From: Candidatus Gastranaerophilales bacterium
GTDB taxonomy: Bacteria; Cyanobacteriota; Vampirovibrionia; Gastranaerophilales; Gastranaerophilaceae
Length of the DNA: 64,000 bases
Direction of reading: 5' to 3'
NCBI GenBank assembly: GCA_944324825.1
Contig: CALUXU010000003.1
Span: forward strand, 124,001 to 188,000
Shown: positions 35,579-44,217 of the stretch, piece after piece
How the letters are laid out: each line of letters starts with the position of its first letter
How positions within the stretch are numbered: position 1 is the first letter of the stretch
Made by a program: the position numbers and the translations under genes
The notes under the pieces: model-generated
The model's database searches: none
What the model saw: only the letters and a program-made list of their open reading frames with translations
What the model was told of the DNA's origin: nothing

Positions 35579-35916
35579 TTACCTGTTTCCTTATATTTGT
35601 CATAGATTTTAACAACATCGATTGTTCCGAATTTTTTATTCAGAAGATACGCAAAATATATTCCGACAGCAAGAACAAGAGCGGATATCCCGGTTGTAAA
35701 GATTACCAGAGTATACCCGAGATAAGAGGGCTCGGATTTATAACTTGCAAAAGATATAAATAGAAGATTAACCGCATTCATAATAAATTCAAGCGAGATT
35801 AAAACTTTAATTAGATTGCGTGATAATATAACTCCCAACAGCCCGATAAAAAATAAAATCAGACTTACTATTTGATAGTTATAGCTTGTAACACAATAAA
35901 AAATATTATTTCCCAT
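35572..35916 (-). CDS. nuoK: NADH-quinone oxidoreductase-like complex, subunit K
   Basis: This 114-residue protein has three helices, with FFIGLLGVILSRNLIKVLISLEFIMNAVNL, which carries the conserved membrane glutamates of NuoK, and a conserved third helix. It has a charged tail after residue 90. The start overlaps nuoJ by 11 nt, with AGGA 9-10 nt upstream. Confidence 0.93.
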   Translation of the reverse strand: MGNNIFYCVTSYNYQIVSLILFFIGLLGVILSRNLIKVLISLEFIMNAVNLLFISFASYKSEPSYLGYTLVIFTTGISALVLAVGIYFAYLLNKKFGTIDVVKIYDKYKETGKC

Positions 35917-36409
35917 AATGACTAAGTCCTATAATTGTAAGTACAATTCCCGATGCAAATTCCAGGAATAATACCGGATAAACCCCTAAAATATTTCTCG
36001 TAACAGATGATAAATCCGAATAAGTGTTTACATAAACGGAGCAGTTTTTTATAATTTCAAAAAAATCATTATTTAGTGATAAAAATTCGCCGATAATTAA
36101 TACAAGAAAGAATACGCCTGTTAATACCCAGAGAGAATATTTTCCTCTGAAAAATGTATTCTCCTTATTATTTGAGTTAATCAACATTATCGACACCGCA
36201 ATCAATACGGGTATCGCAACAACATAAATAAGAAACTGCACCATTGCATTATAAGATGCGCCGAGTAAGAGAAACAGGCCTGCAATCATCAAAAACACCA
36301 TCATTGCCCAGAGTAGAGTATAGGTCATCCTTTTTGATACCATGCTAAAAATTGAGGAAAGAACAAGAATTCCGGAAAAGATTATAAAAAATAAAGAATT
36401 TAACGTCAT
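35906..36409 (-). CDS. nuoJ: NADH-quinone oxidoreductase-like complex, subunit J
   Basis: This 167-residue five-helix protein has YTLLWAMMVFLMIAGLFLLLGASYNAMVQFLIYVVAIPVL, a region matching transmembrane helix 3 of NuoJ/NdhG with its pi-bulge and the following conserved segment. It lies between the quinone module and the antiporters. The ATG overlaps the nuoI stop by 4 nt. Confidence 0.9.
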   Translation of the reverse strand: MTLNSLFFIIFSGILVLSSIFSMVSKRMTYTLLWAMMVFLMIAGLFLLLGASYNAMVQFLIYVVAIPVLIAVSIMLINSNNKENTFFRGKYSLWVLTGVFFLVLIIGEFLSLNNDFFEIIKNCSVYVNTYSDLSSVTRNILGVYPVLFLEFASGIVLTIIGLSHYGK

Positions 36410-36789
36410 TTAATTTTCCCCTCCGTTATTTCATGCATAAGATTTGTTTTTGAATTTGTTGCAAGTTCAAACTTATCAGTCATCCGCATACTTTTTGAGG
36501 GGCAGTAAAACATACAGTTTCCGCAAAAAATACATTTTCCTAAATCAATAATATATTTTTCTACAATCCGCTCATTTTTAACAATCGTGATAGCATCCGA
36601 AGGGCAGACCTTTTTACAGAATCCGCAGCCTGCGCAAGATTCCAAATGATGTTTACCTCTAAAAAATCCGTTCAACAACGGTCTTTCCTCCGGATATTCT
36701 TCCGTAACAGTTTTTCTAAAAAGGTGAGAAAATACTGTCCCCAAGCCCATTACTAAAGCTTTTATTGAATCCCAAATTTTGCGTATCAT
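36406..36789 (-). CDS. nuoI: NADH-quinone oxidoreductase-like complex, 2x[4Fe-4S] subunit I
   Basis: This 127-residue ferredoxin-like subunit has CAGCGFCKKVCP and CIFCGNCMFYCP, which bind clusters N6a and N6b. It passes electrons towards NuoB and, in complexes lacking NuoEFG, is the likely docking point for the electron donor. The ATG at 36789 overlaps the nuoH stop as TAATG and has GAGG 5 nt upstream, so the longer in-frame extension into nuoH is rejected. It is short compared with NuoI (about 180 residues) because the C-terminus is trimmed. Confidence 0.93.
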   Translation of the reverse strand: MIRKIWDSIKALVMGLGTVFSHLFRKTVTEEYPEERPLLNGFFRGKHHLESCAGCGFCKKVCPSDAITIVKNERIVEKYIIDLGKCIFCGNCMFYCPSKSMRMTDKFELATNSKTNLMHEITEGKIK

Positions 36790-37853
36790 TATATCCTCAC
36801 TAAAATGATAATAATCAGATTTACTATTGATAATGGCGTTAAGTATTTCCAAAAGAGTTCAAGAGCAGTTTTCTGCGTAAATCTTGGTAACGTCGCCCTA
36901 ATCCAAATTATAGAAAAAATGATTATCAAGGTTTTTAATATCAACCAGAAGGTTTGTTCAAAATATAGAAGATAATGAGATACAGGACAATTCCCCATAA
37001 AGATATTAGACAGATAAATACCGAAAGGCGGCAGGTATCCTCCGAAAAATAATATTGAAATCAACATACACATCACAAAAAGCTCTGCATATTCTCCTAA
37101 GAAAAACATAGCAAACCTCATGCCGGAATACTCGGTGTGATATCCGCATACCAGTTCACTTTCCGCCTCTGAGAGGTCAAACGGGCAACGGTTCAGTTTT
37201 GCAATTGATGAGATATAAAAAATAATAAATCCCAATATATTACTAAAAACAACCCAGCGTGAGGTTTGAAACAAAACCATCTGATTAAGGTTCATAGATT
37301 CGGTGATATAAATTACGCTCAAAAGAGTAAAAATAACCGGCACGGAATAACTTACAGTAAGAGCAAGAGCTCTGTATGAACCGATTATTGAATACTTATT
37401 GTTGCTTGAATATCCTGCTAAAAAATGGAATAACATCGGAAATGACGATGCAACAAGATATATAAGAACTCCGACCGATGAATTTATCATATTAAATTCG
37501 GAGTTATACGGAATAATACACCAGAGAATAATAATTGCAGTAAAGGCAACTATTGGAGATAGCGTAAACAAAAATTTATCACTTGACAGTAACTCAATAT
37601 TTTCTTTGCAGAGTAGTTTTATAGCGTCCGCCGTTGTTTGCAAAATCCCCCACAAACCGACTCTGTTCGGACCTTTTCGCTGAGTAAAATACCCCAGTAA
37701 TTTTCTTTCAAATAAAACTAAAAATATAACGGTCACAACCAAAAAAGATATTATTATAAAAAACGGTAATACCGAAAACAGAATAAGTGCGATGTATTCG
37801 GATACGTTAAAACTATTTAAAACCTCAACAAATTTACACAATAAAAAATTCAT
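36789..37853 (-). CDS. nuoH: NADH-quinone oxidoreductase-like complex, subunit H
   Basis: This 354-residue membrane subunit has RKLLGYFTQRKGPNRVG, LWGILQTTADAIKLLCKE, CPFDLSEAESELVCGYHTEYSGMRFAMFFL and the C-terminal LPRFTQKT. These acidic loops line the quinone chamber at the interface with NuoB/D. The start overlaps nuoD as TAATG and the stop overlaps nuoI in the same way. Confidence 0.96.
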   Translation of the reverse strand: MNFLLCKFVEVLNSFNVSEYIALILFSVLPFFIIISFLVVTVIFLVLFERKLLGYFTQRKGPNRVGLWGILQTTADAIKLLCKENIELLSSDKFLFTLSPIVAFTAIIILWCIIPYNSEFNMINSSVGVLIYLVASSFPMLFHFLAGYSSNNKYSIIGSYRALALTVSYSVPVIFTLLSVIYITESMNLNQMVLFQTSRWVVFSNILGFIIFYISSIAKLNRCPFDLSEAESELVCGYHTEYSGMRFAMFFLGEYAELFVMCMLISILFFGGYLPPFGIYLSNIFMGNCPVSHYLLYFEQTFWLILKTLIIIFSIIWIRATLPRFTQKTALELFWKYLTPLSIVNLIIIILVRI

Positions 37854-38935
37854 TATCTGTCAACCTCCGGCAGCACAACGTCAAGAGAACCGTAAATCGC
37901 CATAATATCCGGCAGGGAAACACCTCTTAAAATATCCCTTAAAATCTGTGTGGAATAAAAAGAGCCTGTTCTCCACTTAAGCCTGTAAGGTGTTGATTCT
38001 CCGACAGAATTCAGGTAGCAGAGAGTCAATCCTCTCGGAGCTTCCACAAAAGAATATATCTCACCTTTTTGAAACTCATTGAGAGAAATTTTAACAGGTT
38101 CAGAAAAGGTATTATTGGATTTAAGCCAGTCAATACATTGTTTTATTATACATACGGATTCGCGCATCTCATAGATTCTAACAATATACCGGCTGTAACA
38201 ATCACCGTCATTCCCTAAAATAATATCATATTCTATATCGTCATATATCTCCATATTCATACGATAATCATTCAATATTCCGCTCGCTCTGAGATTAGGC
38301 CCTGTCAATCCCCAGTCGAGAGCTTTTGATTTACTGATAACACCGATATTTCTGGTTCTGGATAAAAATATAGGGTTATCCGTTATCAGGTTTTCGTATT
38401 CGTTTATTTTGAACAGAATATTATTAACGATGTTCAACACATCTTCAAAATAAAGAATATTATGTCTTACACCGCCAAAAACAAAATAGTTATACATCAT
38501 ACGCTGACCGGTAATTTTTTCGAAATAATCAAGTATTGATTCACGCTCTCTAAACGTATAAAACATCGGCGATATTGCACCCAAATCAAGTAAATACGTT
38601 CCGAGCCATAACAGGTGAGATGCTATACGGTTTAATTCCATCATCATCACACGAATATAATTTGCGTATTTGGGAACCTCAATATGATTCAAATGTTCAA
38701 CCGCATTACAAAAAGCGTACGAATAGAAAAATCCGCACAAATAATCAACCCTGTCAACCATAGGCAAATATTGAATATAGCTTCTTGATTCCGCAATTTT
38801 TTCCATTCCTCTGTGCAAATACCCGATATCCGGCTCACAAGATATAGCCCTTTCTCCGTCTAATTCCAGAATAAGACGTAAAACACCATGGGTTGAAGGA
38901 TGCTGAGGTCCTAAATTTAAAGTCATTTTATTCAT
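37853..38935 (-). CDS. nuoD: NADH-quinone oxidoreductase-like complex, 49-kDa subunit D
   Basis: This 360-residue protein has NLGPQHPSTHGVLRLILELDGE with the quinone-site His, IGYLHRGMEKIAESRSYIQYLPMVDRVDY, and the C-terminal DVVLPEVDR. NuoD derives from the hydrogenase large subunit but lacks its Ni-binding cysteines, as expected for complex I. It forms the quinone pocket with NuoB. The start overlaps nuoC by 8 nt. Its length is slightly below the usual 390-400. Confidence 0.96.
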   Translation of the reverse strand: MNKMTLNLGPQHPSTHGVLRLILELDGERAISCEPDIGYLHRGMEKIAESRSYIQYLPMVDRVDYLCGFFYSYAFCNAVEHLNHIEVPKYANYIRVMMMELNRIASHLLWLGTYLLDLGAISPMFYTFRERESILDYFEKITGQRMMYNYFVFGGVRHNILYFEDVLNIVNNILFKINEYENLITDNPIFLSRTRNIGVISKSKALDWGLTGPNLRASGILNDYRMNMEIYDDIEYDIILGNDGDCYSRYIVRIYEMRESVCIIKQCIDWLKSNNTFSEPVKISLNEFQKGEIYSFVEAPRGLTLCYLNSVGESTPYRLKWRTGSFYSTQILRDILRGVSLPDIMAIYGSLDVVLPEVDR

Positions 38936-39359
38936 TCCAGCTTAACCTCGTATCTTTCAATTCATAATTTTTTCTCAAAGGGTGTCCAATCCAGGATGAG
39001 GGCATAAATAAACGTTTAAGCTTTTTGTTCCCGACAAAACAGATTCCAAAGAGGTCATATATTTCACACTCATCAAAATATGCACTCGGATAAAGTGATG
39101 TGACTGATACTGCCTCCTCCCGAACTTTTGTTGAGATATTAACCCGCTCATTCATATAAGTTGATAACAGAGGATAAATTAATTCAATATAATCCGTATA
39201 ATCAACTGCGATAACGGTTAGAAGAATATCAAAAGAAAGTTCATAAGTTTTCTTTAGATATTCCAGAATCTCGTATATCTGATTATCGGTTTCAACTTTA
39301 TCAGAATATACTTTAACATCGGGGAAATTCATTTTTATCATATCAATACAATTCATCAT
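38928..39359 (-). CDS. nuoC: NADH-quinone oxidoreductase-like complex, 30-kDa subunit C
   Basis: This 143-residue protein has [37 protein letters not shown] and [16 protein letters not shown], the NuoC/NdhJ signature. It is separate from NuoD. The start is ATG 39359 or 39356, with AAGG just upstream, inside the end of nuoB (17-nt overlap). Confidence 0.92.
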   Translation of the reverse strand: MMNCIDMIKMNFPDVKVYSDKVETDNQIYEILEYLKKTYELSFDILLTVIAVDYTDYIELIYPLLSTYMNERVNISTKVREEAVSVTSLYPSAYFDECEIYDLFGICFVGNKKLKRLFMPSSWIGHPLRKNYELKDTRLSWNE

Positions 39360-39885
39360 AATCCTTTCTGACTAAGATTCCGTTTTCCTCTTTTAAGGAG
39401 AGTTTATGTGAGTCTAAGAATTCTTTTCTTGTCAATATTGATTCTTTATTTATTTCTTTTTGGAGCTTTAATATTGCATCAAACAGTCCCTCGGGTCTTG
39501 GCGGACACATAGGAAGATAAATATCAACGGGAATAATTTTATCTATACCGTTTACGACAGAATAAGCATCTTTTCCGGAAAACATACCGCCGCCGCAGGT
39601 ACAAGCACCCATTGCAATTACGTACTTAGGCTCAGGCATTTGTTCATAAAGCCTTAATAGTACGGGAGCCATTTTGTGAGTAATAGTACCTGCACATATC
39701 AATAAATCCGCCTGCCTCGGTGACGGTCGGAATACTTCGGAGCCAAACCTTGCGATATCAAAATTTGATGCCGATGCACACATCATTTCAATACCGCAGC
39801 ATGAGGTTGCAAAAGTCAGAGGCCATATTGAATTTGCCCTGCCCCAGTTTAATACGGTATCAATCGTTGAAACAATTATATTCAT
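39343..39885 (-). CDS. nuoB: NADH-quinone oxidoreductase-like complex, cluster N2 subunit B
   Basis: This 180-residue protein has [12 protein letters not shown] (tandem Cys), [10 protein letters not shown] and MCPPRPEGL, which provide the ligands of the N2 [4Fe-4S] cluster that reduces quinone. The ATG at 39885 overlaps the nuoA stop by 4 nt with GGGAG about 9 nt upstream. A longer frame from 39972 would run through nuoA and is rejected. Confidence 0.96.
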   Translation of the reverse strand: MNIIVSTIDTVLNWGRANSIWPLTFATSCCGIEMMCASASNFDIARFGSEVFRPSPRQADLLICAGTITHKMAPVLLRLYEQMPEPKYVIAMGACTCGGGMFSGKDAYSVVNGIDKIIPVDIYLPMCPPRPEGLFDAILKLQKEINKESILTRKEFLDSHKLSLKEENGILVRKDYDELY

Positions 39886-40241
39886 TTCTTTACACTCCCT
39901 ATAAAACCTCTGTTTATCGCGGCAAATATTCCGCAAAGAAGTATTACCAAAAACGAAATCAAGACTCCCCAATGGCTTTTTATATATCCAATCCCATCAG
40001 AAAACAAGGGATACAAAAAAATTACCGATAAATCAAAAATGACAAACATTATTAAATAATTAAAATAACGAATATGAAAATTAACTTTTGCAGACGTCTT
40101 TGGAGAAAGTCCGCACTCGTAAGTTGAGGATTTTACCCTGTCAGGAGATTTGTAGCTGAATATATAACCTGCAATCAGCATAGAAACAGCTGTCAGGAAG
40201 GCAAAAATAATAAAACATGTCATAAATATAAGATTAATCAT
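39882..40241 (-). CDS. nuoA: NADH-quinone oxidoreductase-like complex, subunit A (operon start)
   Basis: This 119-residue three-helix subunit has [31 protein letters not shown] in its central loop and second helix, characteristic of NuoA/NdhC. The ATG at 40241 has AGGGGATTTT immediately upstream. It opens the 11-gene operon and is divergent, 46 nt away, from a TPR gene. No NuoE, NuoF or NuoG gene follows or precedes. Confidence 0.95.
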   Translation of the reverse strand: MINLIFMTCFIIFAFLTAVSMLIAGYIFSYKSPDRVKSSTYECGLSPKTSAKVNFHIRYFNYLIMFVIFDLSVIFLYPLFSDGIGYIKSHWGVLISFLVILLCGIFAAINRGFIGSVKK

Positions 40242-40270
40242 AAAATCCCCTATAAAAATCGATAAAAATT

Positions 40271-40279
40271 TGATATAAT
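40271..40279 (+). promoter_or_regulatory. Extended -10 promoter of the TPR gene at 40288
   Basis: TGA-TATAAT is an extended -10 element, with 8 nt to the ATG at 40288. The gene has no Shine-Dalgarno sequence. Confidence 0.6.
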
Positions 40280-40287
40280 TGATTACA

Positions 40288-40917
40288 ATGAACAAGATTA
40301 AAACTAAGTTATTTCTGTTAATATTTGCAGCTTTAATACCAAACATGTCTTTGGCTGTAAATTTTGCAAGTATAGAGTATGATGTTCCTATTGATTACTC
40401 AAAGATTGACAAAAATGCATTGGCGGATCAGGCTAATCTTTTGTTTAATCATTTTGAACAAATAACTGATGAGGAATACCGAAAAAAATATATTCAGGCA
40501 CTATTGAACAGATATGCCGTATTATCCGTAATGGATCCGTCTGACCCTTTCTATTTTACAAGACTCGGGATTTTGTATGATGAAATGGGAAACGATACCC
40601 TTGCAATGTCAAATTTCTTTAAAGCAACAAATCTTGTGCCGAATTATCAGTACGCAAGTTTTTCCTTCGGAAACTACTATTACAAACGAGGATATTACAG
40701 AAAGGCACTTTATCAATATAAATTAGCGGCAGGAATAGTATCCCCGTATAGTTATCAAAGGTTCATGAAAATGGGCTCGGTATACGAAAAATTAGGAAAC
40801 TTTAAACTCGCACTTGATGCATACAAATCGGCATATCAAGAACAAAACGGGCTTGAACTTTATAATAAAATCCTACTATTAGAGGACTTAAACTCAAAAA
40901 ACATGTTGTATCATTAA
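40288..40917 (+). CDS. Exported TPR protein, 209 aa
   Basis: A signal peptide (KLFLLIFAALIPNMSLA, predicted cut after about residue 23) is followed by three or four TPR-like units, including FYFTRLGILYDEMGNDTLAMSNFFKATNLVP and MGSVYEKLGNFKLALDAYKSAYQ. The protein is probably periplasmic or tethered through partners, acting as an interaction scaffold. The ATG at 40288 is chosen over an in-frame TTG at 40279 because the -10 box overlaps the latter. It is followed 30 nt later by the glycosidase-like gene. Confidence 0.75.
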   Translation: MNKIKTKLFLLIFAALIPNMSLAVNFASIEYDVPIDYSKIDKNALADQANLLFNHFEQITDEEYRKKYIQALLNRYAVLSVMDPSDPFYFTRLGILYDEMGNDTLAMSNFFKATNLVPNYQYASFSFGNYYYKRGYYRKALYQYKLAAGIVSPYSYQRFMKMGSVYEKLGNFKLALDAYKSAYQEQNGLELYNKILLLEDLNSKNMLYH

Positions 40918-40947
40918 AAGTGTTATAAATATAGCCTTGGGAATGTG

Positions 40948-42813
40948 ATGAGAAAACGGATTTTATTTATAGTAATAATAAGTATTTTAATGATAGGTTT
41001 GGGTGTATGGGCACAAGACGCTTTTACCCAGTATATAATCAAGCCTAACGAAGTTCTCATGAATCAAGGCTCGTATAAAATAGACCTGCTTGACCCTACA
41101 ACCGCAACAAATAAACGAAACAGCCACTTCCCGGGTTTTCGAGGCGCAAACCAGATGGCAGTTTATACAAAAAAATTCGGGGTAAGAACAAATACCAACG
41201 AATTTGGAACAGAAGCCATTGTTAAAGGTAATGTCGTAACAGAAATAAGCGGCGCAGATTCATTAATCCCTGAAGACGGTCTTGTAATCAGCGGGCACGG
41301 GAAAGCCAAAAACTGGATGAACCAAAATATTACAATCGGTTCTAAAATTTATGTTGATAAAAATACTAAAACACTTACAGCATATACAACATCTGACAGC
41401 TATATTTATAGTGCACAAAGCCAAATAAAAGAAGTAAAATACATTGTAGACAAGTATGTTCAATCACATACCGGCTACAATGCGGAAAGAACACAGGAAT
41501 ATATTAACAAAGCCGAAAACTATATTGCCAAAGCAATGAAAAGCAAGTTGTATGTAAAAAAATACTCGGAATTAGCGATTGAATCCGCTAATACTGCACT
41601 GGCTTCGGCTATTCCTTACAAAAGCGATGAAGTAAGAGGAGTCTGGATTCGTCCGTCATTTAAAACTCAGGAAGAAATCTGTAAAGTTCTGGACTCTTTA
41701 AATAAGACAGGGATTAATACCATTTTTATAGAAACCTATTACCACGGCATGACAATATTCCCGAGCACAACAATGGAAAGCCGCGGATTTATGAAGGTAA
41801 ATCCTGATTATGAAAATTTTGATGCGCTTGATTTTTGGATACACGAGGCTCACAAAAGAAATATCAAAGTAAACATCTGGTTTGAAACCTTCTATATAGG
41901 TGCAAGAAACCCTGCAAGCAATCCGAAAAATATTGTTGCAATAAACCCTTCCTGGGCAAACGTAACCAAAAGGGACTACGACAAAAATAAACCTACTCCG
42001 TCAATTGCAGAGCATAACGGGTATTTCTTAGACCCTGCGAATCCGGAGGTGCAATCATTCTTACTCGAATTATTATGCGAAATAATCCAGAAATATAAGC
42101 CTGACGGTATAAACCTTGATTATATCAGATATCCGCAAGCTATTGATCCTAAGTATTCAGGCAGCGACCTGTCAAGCTGGGGATATACAAATTTCGCAAG
42201 AAATGAATACAAATCTATATACGGAATCGATCCTGTTGAATTAACACAATTTGAGCCGTTATGGGAATCTTGGAACGAATACAGACGCGGTAAAGTAACA
42301 GAATTCGTAAGACGCGTATCTAAAATATGCCGTTCTAACAATGTAAACTTGACTGCGGTTATATTCCCGAACAGACAAGCCGCTCTTGATATGAAACAGC
42401 AGGATTGGAAACGCTGGTCAATAAATAATTATGTTGACGGATTCACACCGATATTTTTAACCTGTGACCCTGTTACGGCATCAGGTTTAATGAAAGAGGT
42501 TTTGAATAACAAGGCACCTCAGACAAAACTATACGCAGGTTTATTCATAACATTTATGAACGGCTCGGAGTCCGACTTAATTAAACAAATAAATGAATTG
42601 AGAAGTTTATCACTTGACGGGTTCAGTATATTTGATTACGCTCACTTTAGCGACAAATATATACATCCTTTAACAATAAGTATTTGCAGCACGCCAAAAC
42701 CTGAGACAAAAACTAAGCCCAGGAGTAAACGATCTTTAGAAAAACAAAAGAAAGAACGTGCTAAAAAAGATAAGAAGATTAAAAAGTATGAACGAAGAAA
42801 ATTCAAATTATAA
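40948..42813 (+). CDS. Exported GHL10/DUF187-type glycoside hydrolase-like protein
   Basis: This 621-residue protein has an N-terminal membrane signal (RILFIVIISILMIGLGVWA), a region of about 200 residues of unknown fold and then the GHL10 TIM barrel from about 228 (DEVRGVWIRPSFKTQEEI). The barrel includes GINTIFIETYYHG, KVNIWFETFYIG, GINLDYIRYPQ and GLFITFMNG. GHL10 members (YngK-like) are thought to act on cell-wall or other glycans, with acidic catalytic residues in the barrel. The C-terminus is highly basic (KKERAKKDKKIKKYERRK). It overlaps a small Cys-rich gene by 26 nt. The substrate is unproven. Confidence 0.8.
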   Translation: MRKRILFIVIISILMIGLGVWAQDAFTQYIIKPNEVLMNQGSYKIDLLDPTTATNKRNSHFPGFRGANQMAVYTKKFGVRTNTNEFGTEAIVKGNVVTEISGADSLIPEDGLVISGHGKAKNWMNQNITIGSKIYVDKNTKTLTAYTTSDSYIYSAQSQIKEVKYIVDKYVQSHTGYNAERTQEYINKAENYIAKAMKSKLYVKKYSELAIESANTALASAIPYKSDEVRGVWIRPSFKTQEEICKVLDSLNKTGINTIFIETYYHGMTIFPSTTMESRGFMKVNPDYENFDALDFWIHEAHKRNIKVNIWFETFYIGARNPASNPKNIVAINPSWANVTKRDYDKNKPTPSIAEHNGYFLDPANPEVQSFLLELLCEIIQKYKPDGINLDYIRYPQAIDPKYSGSDLSSWGYTNFARNEYKSIYGIDPVELTQFEPLWESWNEYRRGKVTEFVRRVSKICRSNNVNLTAVIFPNRQAALDMKQQDWKRWSINNYVDGFTPIFLTCDPVTASGLMKEVLNNKAPQTKLYAGLFITFMNGSESDLIKQINELRSLSLDGFSIFDYAHFSDKYIHPLTISICSTPKPETKTKPRSKRSLEKQKKERAKKDKKIKKYERRKFKL

Positions 42814-42994
42814 ACCAAAACGAAAATTTTTAGGGGTCTACTTTTCATGCTGCCACGTTTACGGCCGATTGTATCAAAATAAAACAGGCACAGCCTATGT
42901 CGGCAGATGTCCTCTGTGTCTTCGTTCAATAAGGGTTCCGATTGACCCTAACAGCAATAAAGGTACGAATAGGAGGTTTTTCCGTGCAGATTAG
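42788..42994 (+). CDS. Small cysteine-rich protein, possible zinc ribbon (68 aa)
   Basis: This 68-residue protein carries FLGVYFSCCHVYGRLYQN and YVGRCPLCLRS followed by a basic tail ending RRFFRAD. The paired cysteines (CC and CPLC) could bind zinc, and similar short proteins are familiar to me from diverse bacteria without assigned function. The start at ATG 42788 lies inside the 3' end of the glycosidase gene, and the end overlaps the peptidase start by 11 nt. The overlaps on both sides and the conserved Cys pattern support coding. Confidence 0.7.
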   Translation: MNEENSNYKPKRKFLGVYFSCCHVYGRLYQNKTGTAYVGRCPLCLRSIRVPIDPNSNKGTNRRFFRAD

Positions 42995-44216
42995 TGATTT
43001 AAGAAAACAGTATGAATTAATTGATATTTTTTGTAATTTAGCCGAAATTCCGTCCCCTTCACTACATGAAGAAAAGGTGATTGAATGGATAGAAAGCTTC
43101 TGTAAGCAAAATAATATCAACTATTCACTTGATAATTACAAAAATGTTTATATAAAAGTTCCGGCAACAGATTCTTCAAAAGAACCTGTAATGCTTTCTT
43201 CTCATATGGACGTAGTAGGAGATAATTCCCCTGTAATTATAGAATTAGACGGAGATTTTATCAAAGCAAAAGAAAGAACTCTGGGCTCCGATGATAAAGT
43301 CGGAGTAGCATCAGCGCTTCTTCTTGCAAAAGAACTTGGTAATTCTGATATCAAACATGGCGGACTTGAAATAACATTTACCAGAGATGAAGAAACAAAT
43401 ATGTCAGGAATTGAACATGTTGAATTTGATAAAATTGAATCAAAATATGTTCTTGTATGTGATGCGGATAAACTTGCCCAGCTTCAAGTTTCGGGTGCGA
43501 GTTATACTAATGCAAAAATCTCGGTCAAAGCATTTATGGGCGGCCACTCCGGAAATGATATTCAGGATACAAACAGAGTGAATGCGGCAAAACTTATTGC
43601 AGAACTTGTAAATGACCTGCCGCAGGGCGTTTTCTTTAAAGATGAAACCGGTGTAATTACCTCTTGTAACATCGGTGCAATCATTGCGGGCGGAATCCAA
43701 AACGCAGTAAGTGCACTGGTTGCGGATAATGTTAAATCTTCTGATTACATAACGGAAATAAACGAACGAGCATCTACAAATATTATAAATACAGATGCAA
43801 AAGCATGTTATTCAATAAGAAGTGCAAGTGTTGAAAAAGAAAACGAATTAAAAGAATTAATGAAATCAATTGTTGATAAATTCAATAAAAAGTATGAAGG
43901 TCTCGCAAGTGCAGAGATTAAATTTGAGGTTCATCTGCCGCCGTTTGAAAAGGTGGAAGATGACAGAATTGAAAAAGTTCATACAAGAGCCTGCGAAAAT
44001 ATCGGTATAAAAAATGAGATTTCTTCATTCCATGCCGGTGCAGAAACTCATATCTATGCACATCAGAAAAATAAAAACGGTGAAACCTTCAGACCGTTCC
44101 TTTTAGGATTGGCAGACATTTACAATATGCATTCCGCAAAAGAAAAGGTTGATTATAAAACCTTCTTAAAAGGGTACGATATAATCAAAAATGTGTTTAT
44201 AGAATTTAACAGATAA
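42984..44216 (+). CDS. M20 family peptidase T-like aminopeptidase
   Basis: This 410-residue metallopeptidase has the first zinc ligand in LSSHMDVVGD, the bridging Asp in LGSDDKVGVA, the catalytic Glu pair in FTRDEETNM, Asp in VCDADK and a distal His in YNMHSAKEKV, all in PepT order, plus the dimerisation domain GGHSGNDIQDTNRVN. It cleaves N-terminal residues from small peptides (tripeptides in PepT) in the cytoplasm. A strong AGGAGG lies 7 nt before a GTG at 42984, which is chosen over an upstream ATG at 42942 that lies inside the Cys-rich gene. Confidence 0.9.
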   Translation: MQISDLRKQYELIDIFCNLAEIPSPSLHEEKVIEWIESFCKQNNINYSLDNYKNVYIKVPATDSSKEPVMLSSHMDVVGDNSPVIIELDGDFIKAKERTLGSDDKVGVASALLLAKELGNSDIKHGGLEITFTRDEETNMSGIEHVEFDKIESKYVLVCDADKLAQLQVSGASYTNAKISVKAFMGGHSGNDIQDTNRVNAAKLIAELVNDLPQGVFFKDETGVITSCNIGAIIAGGIQNAVSALVADNVKSSDYITEINERASTNIINTDAKACYSIRSASVEKENELKELMKSIVDKFNKKYEGLASAEIKFEVHLPPFEKVEDDRIEKVHTRACENIGIKNEISSFHAGAETHIYAHQKNKNGETFRPFLLGLADIYNMHSAKEKVDYKTFLKGYDIIKNVFIEFNR

Positions 44217-44217
44217 T

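Noticed and set aside
36790-36852. N-terminal extension of nuoI
   Set aside because: It is inside nuoH coding sequence; the ATG at 36789 has GAGG at 5 nt and a TAATG junction.
39886-39972. N-terminal extension of nuoB
   Set aside because: It is inside nuoA coding sequence; the conserved NuoB N-terminus begins at [10 protein letters not shown].
40242-40346. N-terminal extension of nuoA
   Set aside because: It would overlap the divergent TPR gene start and promoter; the ATG at 40241 has AGGGGATTTT upstream.
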